In this document: piece after piece, positions 27,593 to 37,153 of the stretch
Numbering within the stretch: the stretch's first letter is position 1
How the letters are laid out: every line of letters begins with the position of its first letter
NCBI RefSeq assembly: GCF_900099645.1
Contig: NZ_FMTL01000002.1
Coordinates: 62,001 to 126,000 of the forward strand
DNA: 64,000 nucleotides
From: Pseudomonas peli
GTDB taxonomy: Bacteria; Pseudomonadota; Gammaproteobacteria; Pseudomonadales; Pseudomonadaceae
Direction of reading: 5' to 3'
Program-made: the position numbers and the translations under genes
Notes under the pieces: model-generated
The model's input: only the letters and a program-made list of their open reading frames with translations
Database searches by the model: none
Told to the model about the DNA's origin: nothing

Positions 27593-27625
27593 GCGACCGT
27601 GCCTGTGTGTGGTCGCATTCTTTTA
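27593..27625 (+). terminator. Candidate terminator after the tandem LysR genes
   Basis: GCGACC (27593-27598) pairs with GGTCGC (27611-27616), followed by a T-rich ATTCTTTTAT. The stem is short and the loop is 12 nt. Confidence 0.5.
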
Positions 27626-27764
27626 TAAAACGGAATTATGCATTGCTCTGCATGGCGATTCTGCTTAGCCGCGAGCAGGCGCAGCATGAACCTACCAGCG
27701 CAAAAGCCGCCCAGCTTGGGTGACGCAGCGCTGATTCATCTGACCCTCTACAAGGAGCCGCACC

Positions 27765-28394
27765 ATGTCTCAGCCAGCCATCAAACTCTATCGCCACCCA
27801 CTGTCCGGCCACGCCCATCGCGTTGAGCTGCTGCTCTCACTGTTAAAGCTGCCCACCGAACTGGTGTTTGTCGACCTGGCCAACGGGGCGCACAAAAAAC
27901 CTGAATTCCTCGCCATCAACGCCTTTGGCCAAGTGCCGGTGATCGATGACAACGGCACCATTCTCAGCGACTCCAACGCCATTCTGGTTTATCTGGCGAA
28001 GAAATATGGCAAGGGTGCCTGGCTGCCGGAAGAGCCCCTCGCGGCAGCAAGCATTCAGCGTTGGCTGTCGGTGGCAGCGGGTCAGCTGGCTTACGGCCCG
28101 GCATCGGCTCGGCTAATCACTGTGTTCGGTGCACCCTTGAATGCCGAGGATGTGATCGCCCGTTCCCATGCCCTGCTCAAGGTGATGGACGGCGAGCTCG
28201 CCAACAGCCTGTTCCTGGCAGGCGCAACCGCAAGCATCGCCGATGTCGCCAACTACACCTATATCGCCCATGCCCCGGAAGGCAATGTCTCGTTGCAGGC
28301 CTACCCGAATGTGCGCGCCTGGTTGGAGCGGGTAGAGGCACTTCCCGGGTTCGTGCCGATGCAGCGTACCGCCGCAGGTCTACAAGCCGCCTGA
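27765..28394 (+). CDS. Glutathione S-transferase
   Basis: 209 aa. The N-terminal thioredoxin-like domain has [19 protein letters not shown] with a candidate active Ser, cis-Pro in FGQVPVIDD and the glutathione-binding [11 protein letters not shown]. The all-helical C-terminal domain includes [26 protein letters not shown] is 7 nt before ATG. It is the first gene of a likely operon with the PNPOx/FNR protein and the DUF1348 protein, suggesting detoxification of an electrophile or oxidant. Confidence 0.9.
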   Translation: MSQPAIKLYRHPLSGHAHRVELLLSLLKLPTELVFVDLANGAHKKPEFLAINAFGQVPVIDDNGTILSDSNAILVYLAKKYGKGAWLPEEPLAAASIQRWLSVAAGQLAYGPASARLITVFGAPLNAEDVIARSHALLKVMDGELANSLFLAGATASIADVANYTYIAHAPEGNVSLQAYPNVRAWLERVEALPGFVPMQRTAAGLQAA

Positions 28395-28405
28395 GTCGCC
28401 GCAGG

Positions 28406-28424
28406 CTGCCGGGTTTCCCGGCAG
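28406..28424 (+). other. 8-bp stem-loop between the GST and oxidoreductase genes
   Basis: CTGCCGGG, loop TTT, CCCGGCAG. It is perfect but lacks a T-run. It may stabilise the GST message or cause partial termination. Confidence 0.4.
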
Positions 28425-28445
28425 TCTCATTGAGGAGCGCATTGC

Positions 28446-30506
28446 ATGGATCATCTGCCTAAACACCGCCGCTCACCCTGGCATGCCGGGGAAAAAACGC
28501 TTCAGGACATCTATAGCGTCGCCGAACACATGGAGGTGATTGGGCAGAAGGTTATTCGCGATTACATGCCCGACCAGCACCGCGAGTTCTACCAGCAACT
28601 GCCGTTTATGGTCGTCGGTGCAGTCGATGCGCAGCAGCGGCCCTGGGCGACCCTGCTGGAGGGGCCGGAAGGCTTCGTCACCTCGCCTGATCCGCAGCAG
28701 TTGCTCCTGGCCGTACAGCCTGATGCGCAGGACCCGGCCGCTAGCGGCCTGCAAGCGGATCAGGCGATTGGCTTGCTCGGCATCGAGCTGCACACGCGCC
28801 GGCGCAACCGCATCAACGGGGTGATCCAGCAGGTTTCTGCTGATGGCTTGGCCGTCGCGGTCGAGCACTCCTACGGCAACTGCCCCAAGTACATCCAGGC
28901 GCGCTCTTATACCCGCTCATCGGTGCTGTCGCAGCAGCGCGCCGCGCGCGAGAATTTCACCGCGCTGAATGACCGCACCACCGCGATGATCCGTGCGGCC
29001 GACACCTTTTTTATCGCCAGCTACTTCGACCATGACGCGAATAATCGCTCGGTGGACGTGTCGCACCGCGGTGGCCGCGCCGGCTTTGTCAAAGTCGAAG
29101 GCAACCGGCTGACCATTCCCGATTACGCCGGCAACCTGTTCTTCAATACCCTGGGTAACCTGCAGGCCAATCCGGTTGCGGGGCTGTTGTTTGTCGATTT
29201 CGTCACCGGCGACATCCTGCAACTTACCGGCCGCACCGAGCTGATCCTTGATAGCCCAATGATCGGCGCGTTTGAAAGTGCCGAGCGCCTGTGGACCTTC
29301 GATGTCGAGCAGGCAGTATTACGCCCGGCGGCAACCTCGCTGCGCTGGGCCTTTCATGACTACGCACCGACCAGCCTGGCCACCGGCACCTGGGCAGAGG
29401 CGGACGCGAAGCTGCGCCAGAGTGAGCAACGCCGGCAGTGGCAACAGTGGCGCGTGACCCAGGTGCAGCAGGAAAGTCAGGACATTCGCTCGTTTTATAT
29501 TCAGCCGCTGGATGGCGCGGCGGTAGCGTTTACTTCGGGCCAGCACGTGCCGGTGCGTCTGTACATTCCAAGTGTTGAGGTGCCACTGATCCGCACGTAC
29601 AGCGTTTCCAGTGCACCGTCTGACGGTCAGGTGCGCATCAGCGTCAAAGCCCAGGGGCCGGCTTCGCACCACCTGCATAGCCAGGTGCAGGTGGGTGATC
29701 TGCTGGAAGTTCGCCCGCCCATGGGTAGCTTTACCCTGATCGAAAAAACCGAGCGCCCGGTGGTATTGATCGCTGCCGGGGTGGGCATTACGCCCTTGCT
29801 CTCGATGTTCCGCGAGCTGGCTGCGCAGAATAGTCAGCAGCAGCGGCAACGCCCTGTGCATCTGTTTCAAAGCGCCCGAACCCCGGAAGACTTGCCGTTC
29901 CAGGCCGAACTCAAGGCGCTGCAACAGCGCGATAGCGAGCACCTGCATATCCACCGCGCATTAAGCAGCCCAGGCACTGAGGCGGTTGTGGGGCGTGATT
30001 TTGAAATAACCGGTCGTCTCGACTTTGCCCAGGTCAAGGCACGGCTGCCGCTGGATGATTACGACTTTTACCTGTGCGGCCCCGGCGGCTTTTTACAGGC
30101 CATGTACGACGGGCTGCGGGCGCTGAACATCCCGGATGAGCGCATCCATGCCGAGGCATTCGGCCCTTCGACACTGCAACGTTTAGCGGTTGAACAGCCT
30201 GCTGCACCGGTTCAGTTACCTGCCGCCAGCGCCCCCGTGCCGGTTTATTTCTCCTCGTCGGCGAAAGAGGCACGTTGGGTACCGGGCAATGGCAGCTTGC
30301 TGGAGCTGGCCGAGAGCCGTGGTCTGAGCCCTGACTTCAGCTGCCGAGGTGGTTCGTGCGGCACCTGCAAAACGCGCCTGGTCAGCGGCCACGTGCATTA
30401 CCCCAATCCACCGGCTCAACTGCCAGAGGGCGACAGCGTGTTGATCTGCTGCGCCGTACCGGCAGCGCTGGACGGCGCTATCCAACCCCTGGTGCTTGAT
30501 CTCTAG
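28446..30506 (+). CDS. Three-domain PNPOx-like / FNR / 2Fe-2S oxidoreductase
   Basis: 686 aa. Residues 1-320 form a PNPOx-like flavin split barrel (FMVVGAVDAQQRPWATLLEG, FFNTLGNLQANPVAGLLFVDF). Residues 330-570 form a ferredoxin-NADP reductase module: RTYSVSSAP for flavin, VLIAAGVGITPLLSM for NAD(P), YLCGPGGFL. Residues 595-686 are a plant-type 2Fe-2S ferredoxin with SCRGGSCGTCKT and the distal Cys in LICCAVP. Electrons can thus pass from NAD(P)H via flavin to the cluster, and probably to the split-barrel flavin. The substrate is unknown. Confidence 0.88.
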   Translation: MDHLPKHRRSPWHAGEKTLQDIYSVAEHMEVIGQKVIRDYMPDQHREFYQQLPFMVVGAVDAQQRPWATLLEGPEGFVTSPDPQQLLLAVQPDAQDPAASGLQADQAIGLLGIELHTRRRNRINGVIQQVSADGLAVAVEHSYGNCPKYIQARSYTRSSVLSQQRAARENFTALNDRTTAMIRAADTFFIASYFDHDANNRSVDVSHRGGRAGFVKVEGNRLTIPDYAGNLFFNTLGNLQANPVAGLLFVDFVTGDILQLTGRTELILDSPMIGAFESAERLWTFDVEQAVLRPAATSLRWAFHDYAPTSLATGTWAEADAKLRQSEQRRQWQQWRVTQVQQESQDIRSFYIQPLDGAAVAFTSGQHVPVRLYIPSVEVPLIRTYSVSSAPSDGQVRISVKAQGPASHHLHSQVQVGDLLEVRPPMGSFTLIEKTERPVVLIAAGVGITPLLSMFRELAAQNSQQQRQRPVHLFQSARTPEDLPFQAELKALQQRDSEHLHIHRALSSPGTEAVVGRDFEITGRLDFAQVKARLPLDDYDFYLCGPGGFLQAMYDGLRALNIPDERIHAEAFGPSTLQRLAVEQPAAPVQLPAASAPVPVYFSSSAKEARWVPGNGSLLELAESRGLSPDFSCRGGSCGTCKTRLVSGHVHYPNPPAQLPEGDSVLICCAVPAALDGAIQPLVLDL

Positions 30507-30520
30507 CGAGGTGCTGCAAC

Positions 30521-30766
30521 ATGAACCGCGAAACAGTGAACTGTTACGACGCGCCCGACGCATCGAGTGAAACCCCCGGGCACTGGGAGGTGAGTTATTT
30601 ACTGCCGCAGTTGCTGCCTGGTTCTGAGTACTCGGGCTACGACGTGAATGCTGCGCTAATGGGTGTGTTGAAGCGGCTATTTGCCGCCTTACGGACACCA
30701 CGCGTCATGCCATCTGTCACTCCATCCCTCACCACGTGCAGGAGCCAGCGCCATGTCTACCGCTGA
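30521..30766 (+). CDS. Doubtful small ORF
   Basis: 81 codons starting 15 bp after the oxidoreductase stop, with GAGG 9 nt before ATG. It shows no recognisable domain and its end overlaps the next gene by 14 bp. It may be real operon content or chance. The first 50 residues ([14 protein letters not shown]) look more protein-like than the Arg/Ser-rich end. Confidence 0.2.
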   Translation: MNRETVNCYDAPDASSETPGHWEVSYLLPQLLPGSEYSGYDVNAALMGVLKRLFAALRTPRVMPSVTPSLTTCRSQRHVYR

Positions 30767-31229
30767 AATTCGTCAACCGGTTCCGCCCTTTACCCGGGAG
30801 TCCGCCATCTTAAAAGTCCGCCTTGCCGAAGATGGCTGGAACAGCCGCGATGCGGCCAAAGTGGCCATGGCCTATACCCTGGACACCCAATGGCGCAACC
30901 GCGCCGAATTCGTCACCAGCCGTGCCGAGGCGCAGGCGTTTTTGCAGCGCAAATGGAGCAAGGAGCTGGAGTACCGCTTGATCAAGGAGCTGTGGGCGTT
31001 TACCGATAACCGCATCGCCGTGCGTTATGCCTACGAGTGGCACGACGACTCGGGCAACTGGTTTCGCTCCTACGGCAATGAGAACTGGGAATTCGCCGAA
31101 AACGGCCTGATGGCGCACCGCTTTGCCTGCATCAACGACCTACCCATTCAAGAGTCCGAGCGCAAATTCCGCTGGCCATTGGGGCGGCGCCCTGATGACC
31201 ATCCGGGGCTTTCGCAATTGGGCCTATAA
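30753..31229 (+). CDS. DUF1348 / NTF2-like protein
   Basis: 158 aa from ATG 30753, with AGGAG 8 nt upstream. Family signatures are visible: [67 protein letters not shown] split across strands, and the C-terminal [13 protein letters not shown]. The fold is NTF2-like and the function is unassigned. It closes the GST/oxidoreductase operon, an arrangement I recall from other Pseudomonas. Confidence 0.85.
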   Translation: MSTAEIRQPVPPFTRESAILKVRLAEDGWNSRDAAKVAMAYTLDTQWRNRAEFVTSRAEAQAFLQRKWSKELEYRLIKELWAFTDNRIAVRYAYEWHDDSGNWFRSYGNENWEFAENGLMAHRFACINDLPIQESERKFRWPLGRRPDDHPGLSQLGL

Positions 31230-31410
31230 GTCCAACCGACTCAGAAGGGCTGAGCGCTGCATGGAAGGGGCCGTCATCGAGCGCCTACCTGAATAGCCGT
31301 AGCAACGTGATGCCCCTTGCAGATGCTGGTGCGCATCCGTTTGCTTACCATCGCGTCTTCCTGCGCTTGCTGGTTTTCCAGCAGAGGCGCCCGCAGGCGC
31401 CTTGCTTGGT

Positions 31411-32154
31411 TTAGAAATCCTGCACGGTTGGGCGCAGTACGATTTCGTTGATGTCGACATCGGCAGGCTGCTCGATGGCGAAGGCGATGGCGCGTGCCAC
31501 TGAGTCGGCGGGAATGGCCTGCTGGTAGAAGTCGACCACGAAATCACGGCTGGCCTGGTGGGAGCTGCCGAACTTGAGTTCAGAGTCGACGGCGCCCGGC
31601 TCGATGGTGGTGGTCCGAATACGACCACCCACTTCATGGCGCAGCCCCTCGGAAATGGCCCGGACCGCGAACTTGGTACCGCTATAAACCGTACCACCCG
31701 GGCTGAAGACCTTCAGGCCCGCGACCGAGGCAATATTGATGAAATGCCCACTGTTCTGCTGCTGGAACACTGGCAGTGCGGCTGCTACCCCGTAGAGCAA
31801 GCCCTTGATATTGATGTCGATCATGCGGTCCCACTCGTCCACCCGCCCTTCGCTCAGCGGGGCGATGGCCATCAGACCTGCGTTGTTGACCAGCACGTCG
31901 AGGCGGCCGAAGGTGTCTATTGCGCCCTGGATCAGCGCCTTGACGTCATCCTGGGAGGTGACATCGGTCTGGTAGGCCACCGCTTGGCCACCAGCGGCTA
32001 CCAGCTCTGCAACCAACGCATCCAGTTTGTCCTTGCGGCGTGCCGCCAGGACTACACGCGCACCTTTTTCTGCCAGATGGCGGGCCGTGGCCTCGCCCAA
32101 ACCGCTGCTGGCGCCAGTGATGATGACTACTTTTCCGGAAATATTGTTGCTCAT
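31411..32154 (-). CDS. Short-chain dehydrogenase/reductase (SDR)
   Basis: 247 aa from ATG 32154, with GAGG 8 nt upstream. TGASSGLGEA binds the cofactor, NNAGLMA is the SDR structural motif, and IASVAG with YSGTKFAV gives the catalytic Ser/Tyr/Lys. VLAARRKDKLD suggests NADP preference from the basic residues after the second strand. It is close to the clavulanate-dehydrogenase-like (YdfG-type) SDRs. A LysR gene is divergent and probably regulates it. Confidence 0.88.
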   Translation of the reverse strand: MSNNISGKVVIITGASSGLGEATARHLAEKGARVVLAARRKDKLDALVAELVAAGGQAVAYQTDVTSQDDVKALIQGAIDTFGRLDVLVNNAGLMAIAPLSEGRVDEWDRMIDINIKGLLYGVAAALPVFQQQNSGHFINIASVAGLKVFSPGGTVYSGTKFAVRAISEGLRHEVGGRIRTTTIEPGAVDSELKFGSSHQASRDFVVDFYQQAIPADSVARAIAFAIEQPADVDINEIVLRPTVQDF

Positions 32155-32262
32155 GCTCTGAACCTCATCGTGACAGGTTGAACGACGCCGGGAGATGTCC
32201 CTGGCTTGCGAGCACAGTAGAGCCACTGCGAATCTCAATAAATGGAAATGTTTGGATTAAGC

Positions 32263-32281
32263 TATTCCTTATTTTGGAATA
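32263..32281. promoter_or_regulatory. AT-rich inverted repeat, candidate LysR operator
   Basis: TATTCC (32263-32268), 7 bp, GGAATA (32276-32281). The repeat lies in an AT-rich island between the divergent SDR and LysR genes, 14 bp before the LysR ATG. Confidence 0.5.
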
Positions 32282-32295
32282 AAGGCGGGTAACAC

Positions 32296-33201
32296 ATGCT
32301 CAATCGCATGGAGATGGTCAGGATCTTCTGCGCCGCTGCCGAGTCCGGCAGCTTCCGTGCAGCCGCCAGCCGCCTGGGTATTTCACCGCAGAGCGTGACG
32401 CGCGCCGTTCAGGCGCTGGAAGCCGAGCTGGGTGAGCCACTCTTCCACCGCAATACCCGTCAGGTGCATATCACCGCCTTTGGCCAAGGCTATGCACAGG
32501 AAGCCCGTTTGGCCCTCGAGCACTTCGATGCACTGTTTCGCTCGCATCGCAGTGAACCTGAGCTTTCAGGCCGTATCGGGATTACCGCGCCGCAAACTAT
32601 TGGCCGGCACTACCTGATTCCGTTTCTGCAGCCGCTGATGGCGGCTCATCCACACTTGCAGTTCCACTTGCGGCTGGAAGACCAGATGACGGACTCGGTG
32701 GAGGCGCAGATCGACATTGGCATTCGGGTCGGCTTGATACGCGACCGTCGCTACGTTGCGAAGGCACTGGCACCCGTGCCCATGCATGTGGTTGCCAGCC
32801 CGGAGCTGGTCGAGCGGATTGGCTCACCGCGCTCGATTCAGGCGCTTGACGCTTGCCCACTGTCCGCGTTGATCGACCAGCGCAATGGCAGGCCCTGGCC
32901 TTGGCTGTTCGCCGATGGCCAGAGTTTCACTCCCCGGCAACCCGTGTTGATTTGCGACGATGCTGATACCGAGCTAGAGGCGATTGTGTCCGGCACCTGT
33001 TTTGGTCAGATTCCCGCCTACCTTGCCAACCCATTAATCCGCAGCGGCAAGCTCATAACCGTGCTGGATGAGCTTGCTCCACCGCCCTGGGACCTGTTCA
33101 TTTATCGCCCGCAACAAGGCCCAGTTTCACGCCGCGTACGCCTGGTGTTCGATCACTTGACTGAGGCATTTCGCGACCCACAGCGTTTTCCTCGCAGCTG
33201 A
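32296..33201 (+). CDS. LysR-family transcriptional regulator
   Basis: 301 aa. The HTH is FCAAAESGSFRAAASRLGISPQSVTRAVQALE. The effector domain starts GRIGITAPQTIGRHYLIPFL. Divergent from the SDR gene across 141 bp that contains an AT-rich inverted repeat. It probably controls the SDR gene; the effector is unknown. Confidence 0.9.
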   Translation: MLNRMEMVRIFCAAAESGSFRAAASRLGISPQSVTRAVQALEAELGEPLFHRNTRQVHITAFGQGYAQEARLALEHFDALFRSHRSEPELSGRIGITAPQTIGRHYLIPFLQPLMAAHPHLQFHLRLEDQMTDSVEAQIDIGIRVGLIRDRRYVAKALAPVPMHVVASPELVERIGSPRSIQALDACPLSALIDQRNGRPWPWLFADGQSFTPRQPVLICDDADTELEAIVSGTCFGQIPAYLANPLIRSGKLITVLDELAPPPWDLFIYRPQQGPVSRRVRLVFDHLTEAFRDPQRFPRS

Positions 33202-33306
33202 GTTACCGCCGGGGTTGGGCTGCTCATGCGTGTCTTCGGTTGTGTGAATAATTCTGCAAGTTGTATCAGCCGACCACTGTAGAGGGGCACGCCGGCGTAT
33301 TCCTCT

Positions 33307-33336
33307 CAAAGCCGCTCATGTGAGCGGCTTTGTTGT
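33307..33336. terminator. Bidirectional-type terminator between LysR and amidase
   Basis: An 11-bp stem (CAAAGCCGCTC, loop ATGT, GAGCGGCTTTG) lies between two convergent genes. The T-rich flank (TTGT) on the plus strand is weak. Confidence 0.6.
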
Positions 33337-33344
33337 CTGCGGCG

Positions 33345-35054
33345 TTAGCCGCGCGACAGCGGCGGTGTGCGTGGCGGCACCAAGCGCTTCGAGCCGGTGG
33401 ACTCGAACGCAGCGGCAAAGCGCAGCAGAGCCGAGTCGTCATAGGCGCGACCAGCGAAGGTCAGGCCAACGGGCATGCCGATATCGGCCATCACGCCCAT
33501 CGGCACGGTGACGGTGGGCACGCCCAGATGACGGGTCGCCAGGTTGCCGTTGGCTACCCACACACCGTTGCTCCAGGCGATATCCGCAGACGCGGGGTTT
33601 ACATCGGCATCCGCCGGGCCGACATCGGCGACGGTGGGGAACAGCACGGCGTCGAGGCCAAGGTTATCCATCCAGTCTTCCAGGTCGAGCTTGCGGGTGT
33701 GTTCCAGGCCGCGCAGGCCATCGGGCAGGGTTTCGATCTGGTCCCAGGTCTTCAGGCCTCGCTTGGCCATGTTGACGTATTCGTCCATACCGGCGGCCAG
33801 GTCGCCCTCGCGGTTGGGCAGGGTGCCGGGGTCGTGGGGGAATATCTGCGGGCCATCGACGTCGGCCAGTTTGTTTAGCTTGGGGTCGCCGTTGGCGCGT
33901 AGAAAGTCGTCAAAGGCCCAGCCGCTCAGTTCCCACAGCTCGTCATGCAAAAACTCCGGGGTGACGATGCCGCGGTTGTACACGGTCGGCGCGCCGGGGC
34001 GATCGCCTTCGCAGTTGGAGACCAGCGGGAAGTCCACTTCGATGACTTCGGCGCCGGCGGCTTCCAGCGCCTTGCGTGCGGATTCCCACAGGTCGATCAC
34101 TGATGCGCGGGTGTGGATACGCTGGCCGGTCGGGCCGCCGATGCCGGGGTTTTCGCTGGTGCCGGCGACGTCATCCTTGTTGATAAACATACGTGGCACG
34201 CCAAAGCGTTTGCCAGCCAGGGCATCGGCCTTGGCGGCCAGGTCGGCGTAGGTGGCTGGACGCACCTCGGAGGCTTTCGGGATCGATATCCAGGGCTGCA
34301 GGCGCCACAGATCGCCACGGTTGTCCGGGTCGTCGGCGACCACGATATCGAGTATTTCGAGCAAGTCGGCCATGGTTCGCGCATAGGGCACCACCACGTC
34401 CATGGTCGGCGTCAGCGGCCAGTTGCCGCGCACCGAAATCACTCCGCGCGATGGCGTGTAGGCGCACAGACCGTTGTTCGAGGCCGGGCCGCGACCGCTC
34501 GACCAGGTCTCTTCGGCCAAGCCGAAGGCAGCAAAGCTCGCGGCAGTGGCGGTTCCGGCACCGTTGGATGAGCCGGAAGCGAAGGGCGCGGTGAGGTAAT
34601 CGGCGTTGTACGGGCTCTCCGCGCGACCATAGACGCCACGCTGCATGCCGCCGTTGGCCATAGGCGGCATATTGGTTTTGCCCAGGCAGATGGCTCCGGC
34701 GGCGCGCAGACGCTCGACGGTAAAGGCATCGCGATAGGCGACCAGGTCCTTGAAGGCTGGGCTGCCAGAGGCGGCGGTCAGGCCCTTGACCAGGTAGCTG
34801 TCTTTGGCCGTGTAGGGAATGCCGTCGAGTGGGCCAAGCGTTGCACCACGGGCGCGGCGTTGATCGGATGCCTGGGCTTCCTTCAGCGCATCGGGGTTGT
34901 GCACCACCACTGCGTTGAGCTGAGTCGGGGTGCCGGCAGCATCGTAGGCGTCGATGCGGGCGAGGTAGGCCTGCACCAGTTCGACCGCCGTGGTCTGGCC
35001 GGCTTCGAGCGCGGCGCGCAGTGAAGCAATGGAAACCTCGGTTACCTCGATCAT
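33345..35054 (-). CDS. Amidase (amidase signature family)
   Basis: 569 aa. The catalytic Lys is in PYTAKDSYLVKG. The Gly/Ser-rich signature is FASGSSNGAGTATAASFAAF, followed by ETWSSGRGPASNNGLCAY and TPSRG, giving the Ser-cisSer-Lys triad. It hydrolyses an amide to acid and ammonia. No clear signal peptide, so cytoplasmic. It follows the GST gene at 35143 on the same strand after 88 bp and may be co-transcribed. The physiological amide is unknown. Confidence 0.88.
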   Translation of the reverse strand: MIEVTEVSIASLRAALEAGQTTAVELVQAYLARIDAYDAAGTPTQLNAVVVHNPDALKEAQASDQRRARGATLGPLDGIPYTAKDSYLVKGLTAASGSPAFKDLVAYRDAFTVERLRAAGAICLGKTNMPPMANGGMQRGVYGRAESPYNADYLTAPFASGSSNGAGTATAASFAAFGLAEETWSSGRGPASNNGLCAYTPSRGVISVRGNWPLTPTMDVVVPYARTMADLLEILDIVVADDPDNRGDLWRLQPWISIPKASEVRPATYADLAAKADALAGKRFGVPRMFINKDDVAGTSENPGIGGPTGQRIHTRASVIDLWESARKALEAAGAEVIEVDFPLVSNCEGDRPGAPTVYNRGIVTPEFLHDELWELSGWAFDDFLRANGDPKLNKLADVDGPQIFPHDPGTLPNREGDLAAGMDEYVNMAKRGLKTWDQIETLPDGLRGLEHTRKLDLEDWMDNLGLDAVLFPTVADVGPADADVNPASADIAWSNGVWVANGNLATRHLGVPTVTVPMGVMADIGMPVGLTFAGRAYDDSALLRFAAAFESTGSKRLVPPRTPPLSRG

Positions 35055-35142
35055 GCTGTCACCGCTGGCTGTTGAAGAGGGTTGTTCATATCGGTTCTCG
35101 TGGTGCTGTTCTTATGCGTTGACTGGGCTGCTGGCGTCTATT

Positions 35143-35847
35143 TTAGCCGCGCGCTGGCGTGGCCAGGCCCTTCATGACTGCCGGGCGAGCGACAAAGGCC
35201 TGCAGCACCCGCTGCACATTGCTGAAACGCTCGAACTCCACCAACTCTCCAGCCTCGTAGAAACCCACCAGGTTTCTGACCCAGGGGAACACGGCGATAT
35301 CGGCGATGCTGTAGTCCTCACCCATGATCCAGCTGCGGCCTTGCAGGCGTTGTTCGAGCACGCCGAGCAGGCGCTGGGATTCGGCGACATAACGGTCGCG
35401 CGGGCGTTTGTCCGGGTAGTCTTTGCCAGCGAATTTATGGAAGAAACCCAGCTGGCCGAACATCGGGCCGATGCCGCCCATCTGCCACATCAGCCACTGC
35501 AGGGTTTCGTAGCGCGTGGCGGGGCCCTGGGCCAAGAGCTGGCCGGTTTTCTCTGCCAGGTAGATCAGAATCGCCCCGGACTCGAACAGCGCCAGCGGTT
35601 TGCCACCTGGGCCGTTGGGGTCGAGGATCGCCGGGATCTTGTTGTTGGGGTTGAGCGAGAGGAATTCTTCGCTGAGCTGATCGTGAGTGTCGAAGCTGAC
35701 CAGGTGCGGCTCATAGGCCAGGCCGATCTCTTCCAGCATGATCGAGGCTTTGACGCCGTTGGGCGTGGGCAGCGAATACAGCTGCAGACGCTCTGGGTGC
35801 TGGGCAGGCCATTTTTGCGTAATGGGGTAAGCGGAAAGGTCTGACAT
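35143..35847 (-). CDS. Glutathione S-transferase, YfcG/YghU-like
   Basis: 234 aa. LYSLPTPNGVKASIMLEEIG matches the TPNG active-site loop of nu-class enzymes, which reduce disulfide bonds with two glutathiones. NPNNKIPAILDP and LFESGAILIYLAEKTG form the glutathione site. The helical domain includes WLMWQMGGIGPMFGQLGFF, typical of YfcG/YghU. The likely role is as a disulfide-bond oxidoreductase or peroxidase in the cytoplasm. Confidence 0.87.
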   Translation of the reverse strand: MSDLSAYPITQKWPAQHPERLQLYSLPTPNGVKASIMLEEIGLAYEPHLVSFDTHDQLSEEFLSLNPNNKIPAILDPNGPGGKPLALFESGAILIYLAEKTGQLLAQGPATRYETLQWLMWQMGGIGPMFGQLGFFHKFAGKDYPDKRPRDRYVAESQRLLGVLEQRLQGRSWIMGEDYSIADIAVFPWVRNLVGFYEAGELVEFERFSNVQRVLQAFVARPAVMKGLATPARG

Positions 35848-35982
35848 GGGCGCTCCGGATTAAGGTGGCGAAAGGCGCAGGATAACGGTGATTGGCCATT
35901 TGGTCAGGTTGCAGATTTTTCCCCGCGTGCAGAAATCGGTATGGTTGGGGCCATCTCAACCCCAGCCCACTGGAGAACCCCG

Positions 35983-36420
35983 ATGAGCCTGCACGGCGAA
36001 TACGACAACCAGAATATCTTTGCCCAGATCATCCGCGGCGAAGCCCCTTGCTACAAGCTCTACGAGGATGAGGACGTACTGGCCTTCCTTGATGTGTTTC
36101 CGCAGTCCTTCGGCCATACCCTGGTGATTCCCAAGCGCTCGGCGGCGCGCACTATTCTGGAAATCGACAGTGACAGCCTGAGCAAGGTGATGGCCGTGGT
36201 GCAGAAGCTTACGGGTGTGATCGTCGATGAGCTGGAGCCTGCCGGGGTGCAAGTGGCGCAGTTCAATGGCGCGCCAGCCGGGCAGACGGTGTTCCATATT
36301 CATATGCATATCGTGCCGCGCTATGCCGGCGAGACGCTCAGCGTACATGCCGGTGGCAAGGCGACTCCGGAAGAGCTGGCGGCGCTGCAGGCGCGTCTGC
36401 TCAAGCGCATCGCCGGTTGA
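35983..36420 (+). CDS. HIT family nucleotide hydrolase
   Basis: 145 aa from ATG 35983, with GGAG 7 nt upstream; an upstream in-frame start at 35941 is less likely. The histidine triad is in QTVFHIHMHIVPR, and the N-terminal IFAQIIRGEAPCYKLYEDEDVLAFLD is typical of Hint-branch proteins. It hydrolyses the alpha-phosphate bond of nucleotide substrates such as AMP-amidates. It appears monocistronic. Confidence 0.92.
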   Translation: MSLHGEYDNQNIFAQIIRGEAPCYKLYEDEDVLAFLDVFPQSFGHTLVIPKRSAARTILEIDSDSLSKVMAVVQKLTGVIVDELEPAGVQVAQFNGAPAGQTVFHIHMHIVPRYAGETLSVHAGGKATPEELAALQARLLKRIAG

Positions 36421-36538
36421 TAAAAGCCTGCTTGCGGCGGCGCAAAAGTCTGTACTTGAGGCCGGCCGCGCCAGGGGCAATACTCAAGCCGTTTTGGCTG
36501 TTCCCCTTTGCTGTTTTCTGCGCCCATGGAGGGCTCCC

Positions 36539-36964
36539 ATGCGATTGATTTGTGCCGTTTTACCGCTGTTGCTGTTGGCCGGCTGTTCGTCCTGGAAGCC
36601 CGCGCCAGAGGATGTCAAACCTGTGCCGGCAGACCGTTTACTGGGCTATCAGGCGCCGCTGGGGCAGGGCGGACAGTTGCAGGTCAATCGCGACTTCGGC
36701 GGCATGGGCGGCGGCTGCTATGTAGCGGTGCTGGTCGACCGTAAGGTGGCCGCACGCATTGGCGTGGGTGAGCAGGTGCGTTTTCATGTGCCGGTCGGCA
36801 CACGGGTGCTGAGCATTGGTATCGACGAGATGGACGACACCCTGTGCGGCATGGGCCGCCTGCGTCGTGAACTGGCCGTGAAAGTTGAGCCGGGCTCGAT
36901 GCAGAACTTCCGCATCGTCAGCGATAACCGTAAAGGTTTCGACATCCTGCCAGTTACTCAGTAA
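36539..36964 (+). CDS. Small lipoprotein with conserved Gly-rich domain
   Basis: 141 aa from ATG 36539 (GGAGGG 5 nt upstream). The signal ends in a lipobox, LLLLAGC, so the mature protein is anchored at Cys 16. The mature part has GQLQVNRDFGGMGGGCYVAVLVD and EPGSMQNFRIVSDN, a compact beta-rich domain related to DUF2846-type lipoproteins. Function unknown. A hairpin follows the stop. Confidence 0.78.
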   Translation: MRLICAVLPLLLLAGCSSWKPAPEDVKPVPADRLLGYQAPLGQGGQLQVNRDFGGMGGGCYVAVLVDRKVAARIGVGEQVRFHVPVGTRVLSIGIDEMDDTLCGMGRLRRELAVKVEPGSMQNFRIVSDNRKGFDILPVTQ

Positions 36965-36973
36965 CCCTCAGTT

Positions 36974-36999
36974 AGCCGGTGCCCTTTCAGGCGCCGGCT
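36974..36999 (+). terminator. Stem-loop after the lipoprotein gene
   Basis: AGCCGGTGCC (36974-36983), loop CTTTCA, GGCGCCGGCT (36990-36999), with one G-U pair. The T-run is short. Confidence 0.5.
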
Positions 37000-37153
37000 A
37001 CTTCTGCCGTCTGCATCGGCCCGCGCATCACCCGGATAACCTTCTTTTCTGATGTGCGCTGGCGCTCAGACTGGCGGCAATCTGTTACTGCGTATGGCCG
37101 TGCGGGCAAGCGGCAAGGGTAGAATCCGCTCGGTTAATTAACGGAGACGGGTC

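Noticed and set aside
27638..27826. 62-codon plus-strand frame before the GST gene
   Set aside because: It overlaps the GST start, has no SD, and its sequence looks like untranslated leader.
31384..31401. GGCGCC-rich hairpin as SDR terminator
   Set aside because: GGCGCC is self-complementary, so the apparent stem is trivial, and no T-run follows.
36227..36538. Upstream extension of the lipoprotein frame
   Set aside because: It overlaps the HIT gene in another frame, and the signal peptide begins only at 36539.
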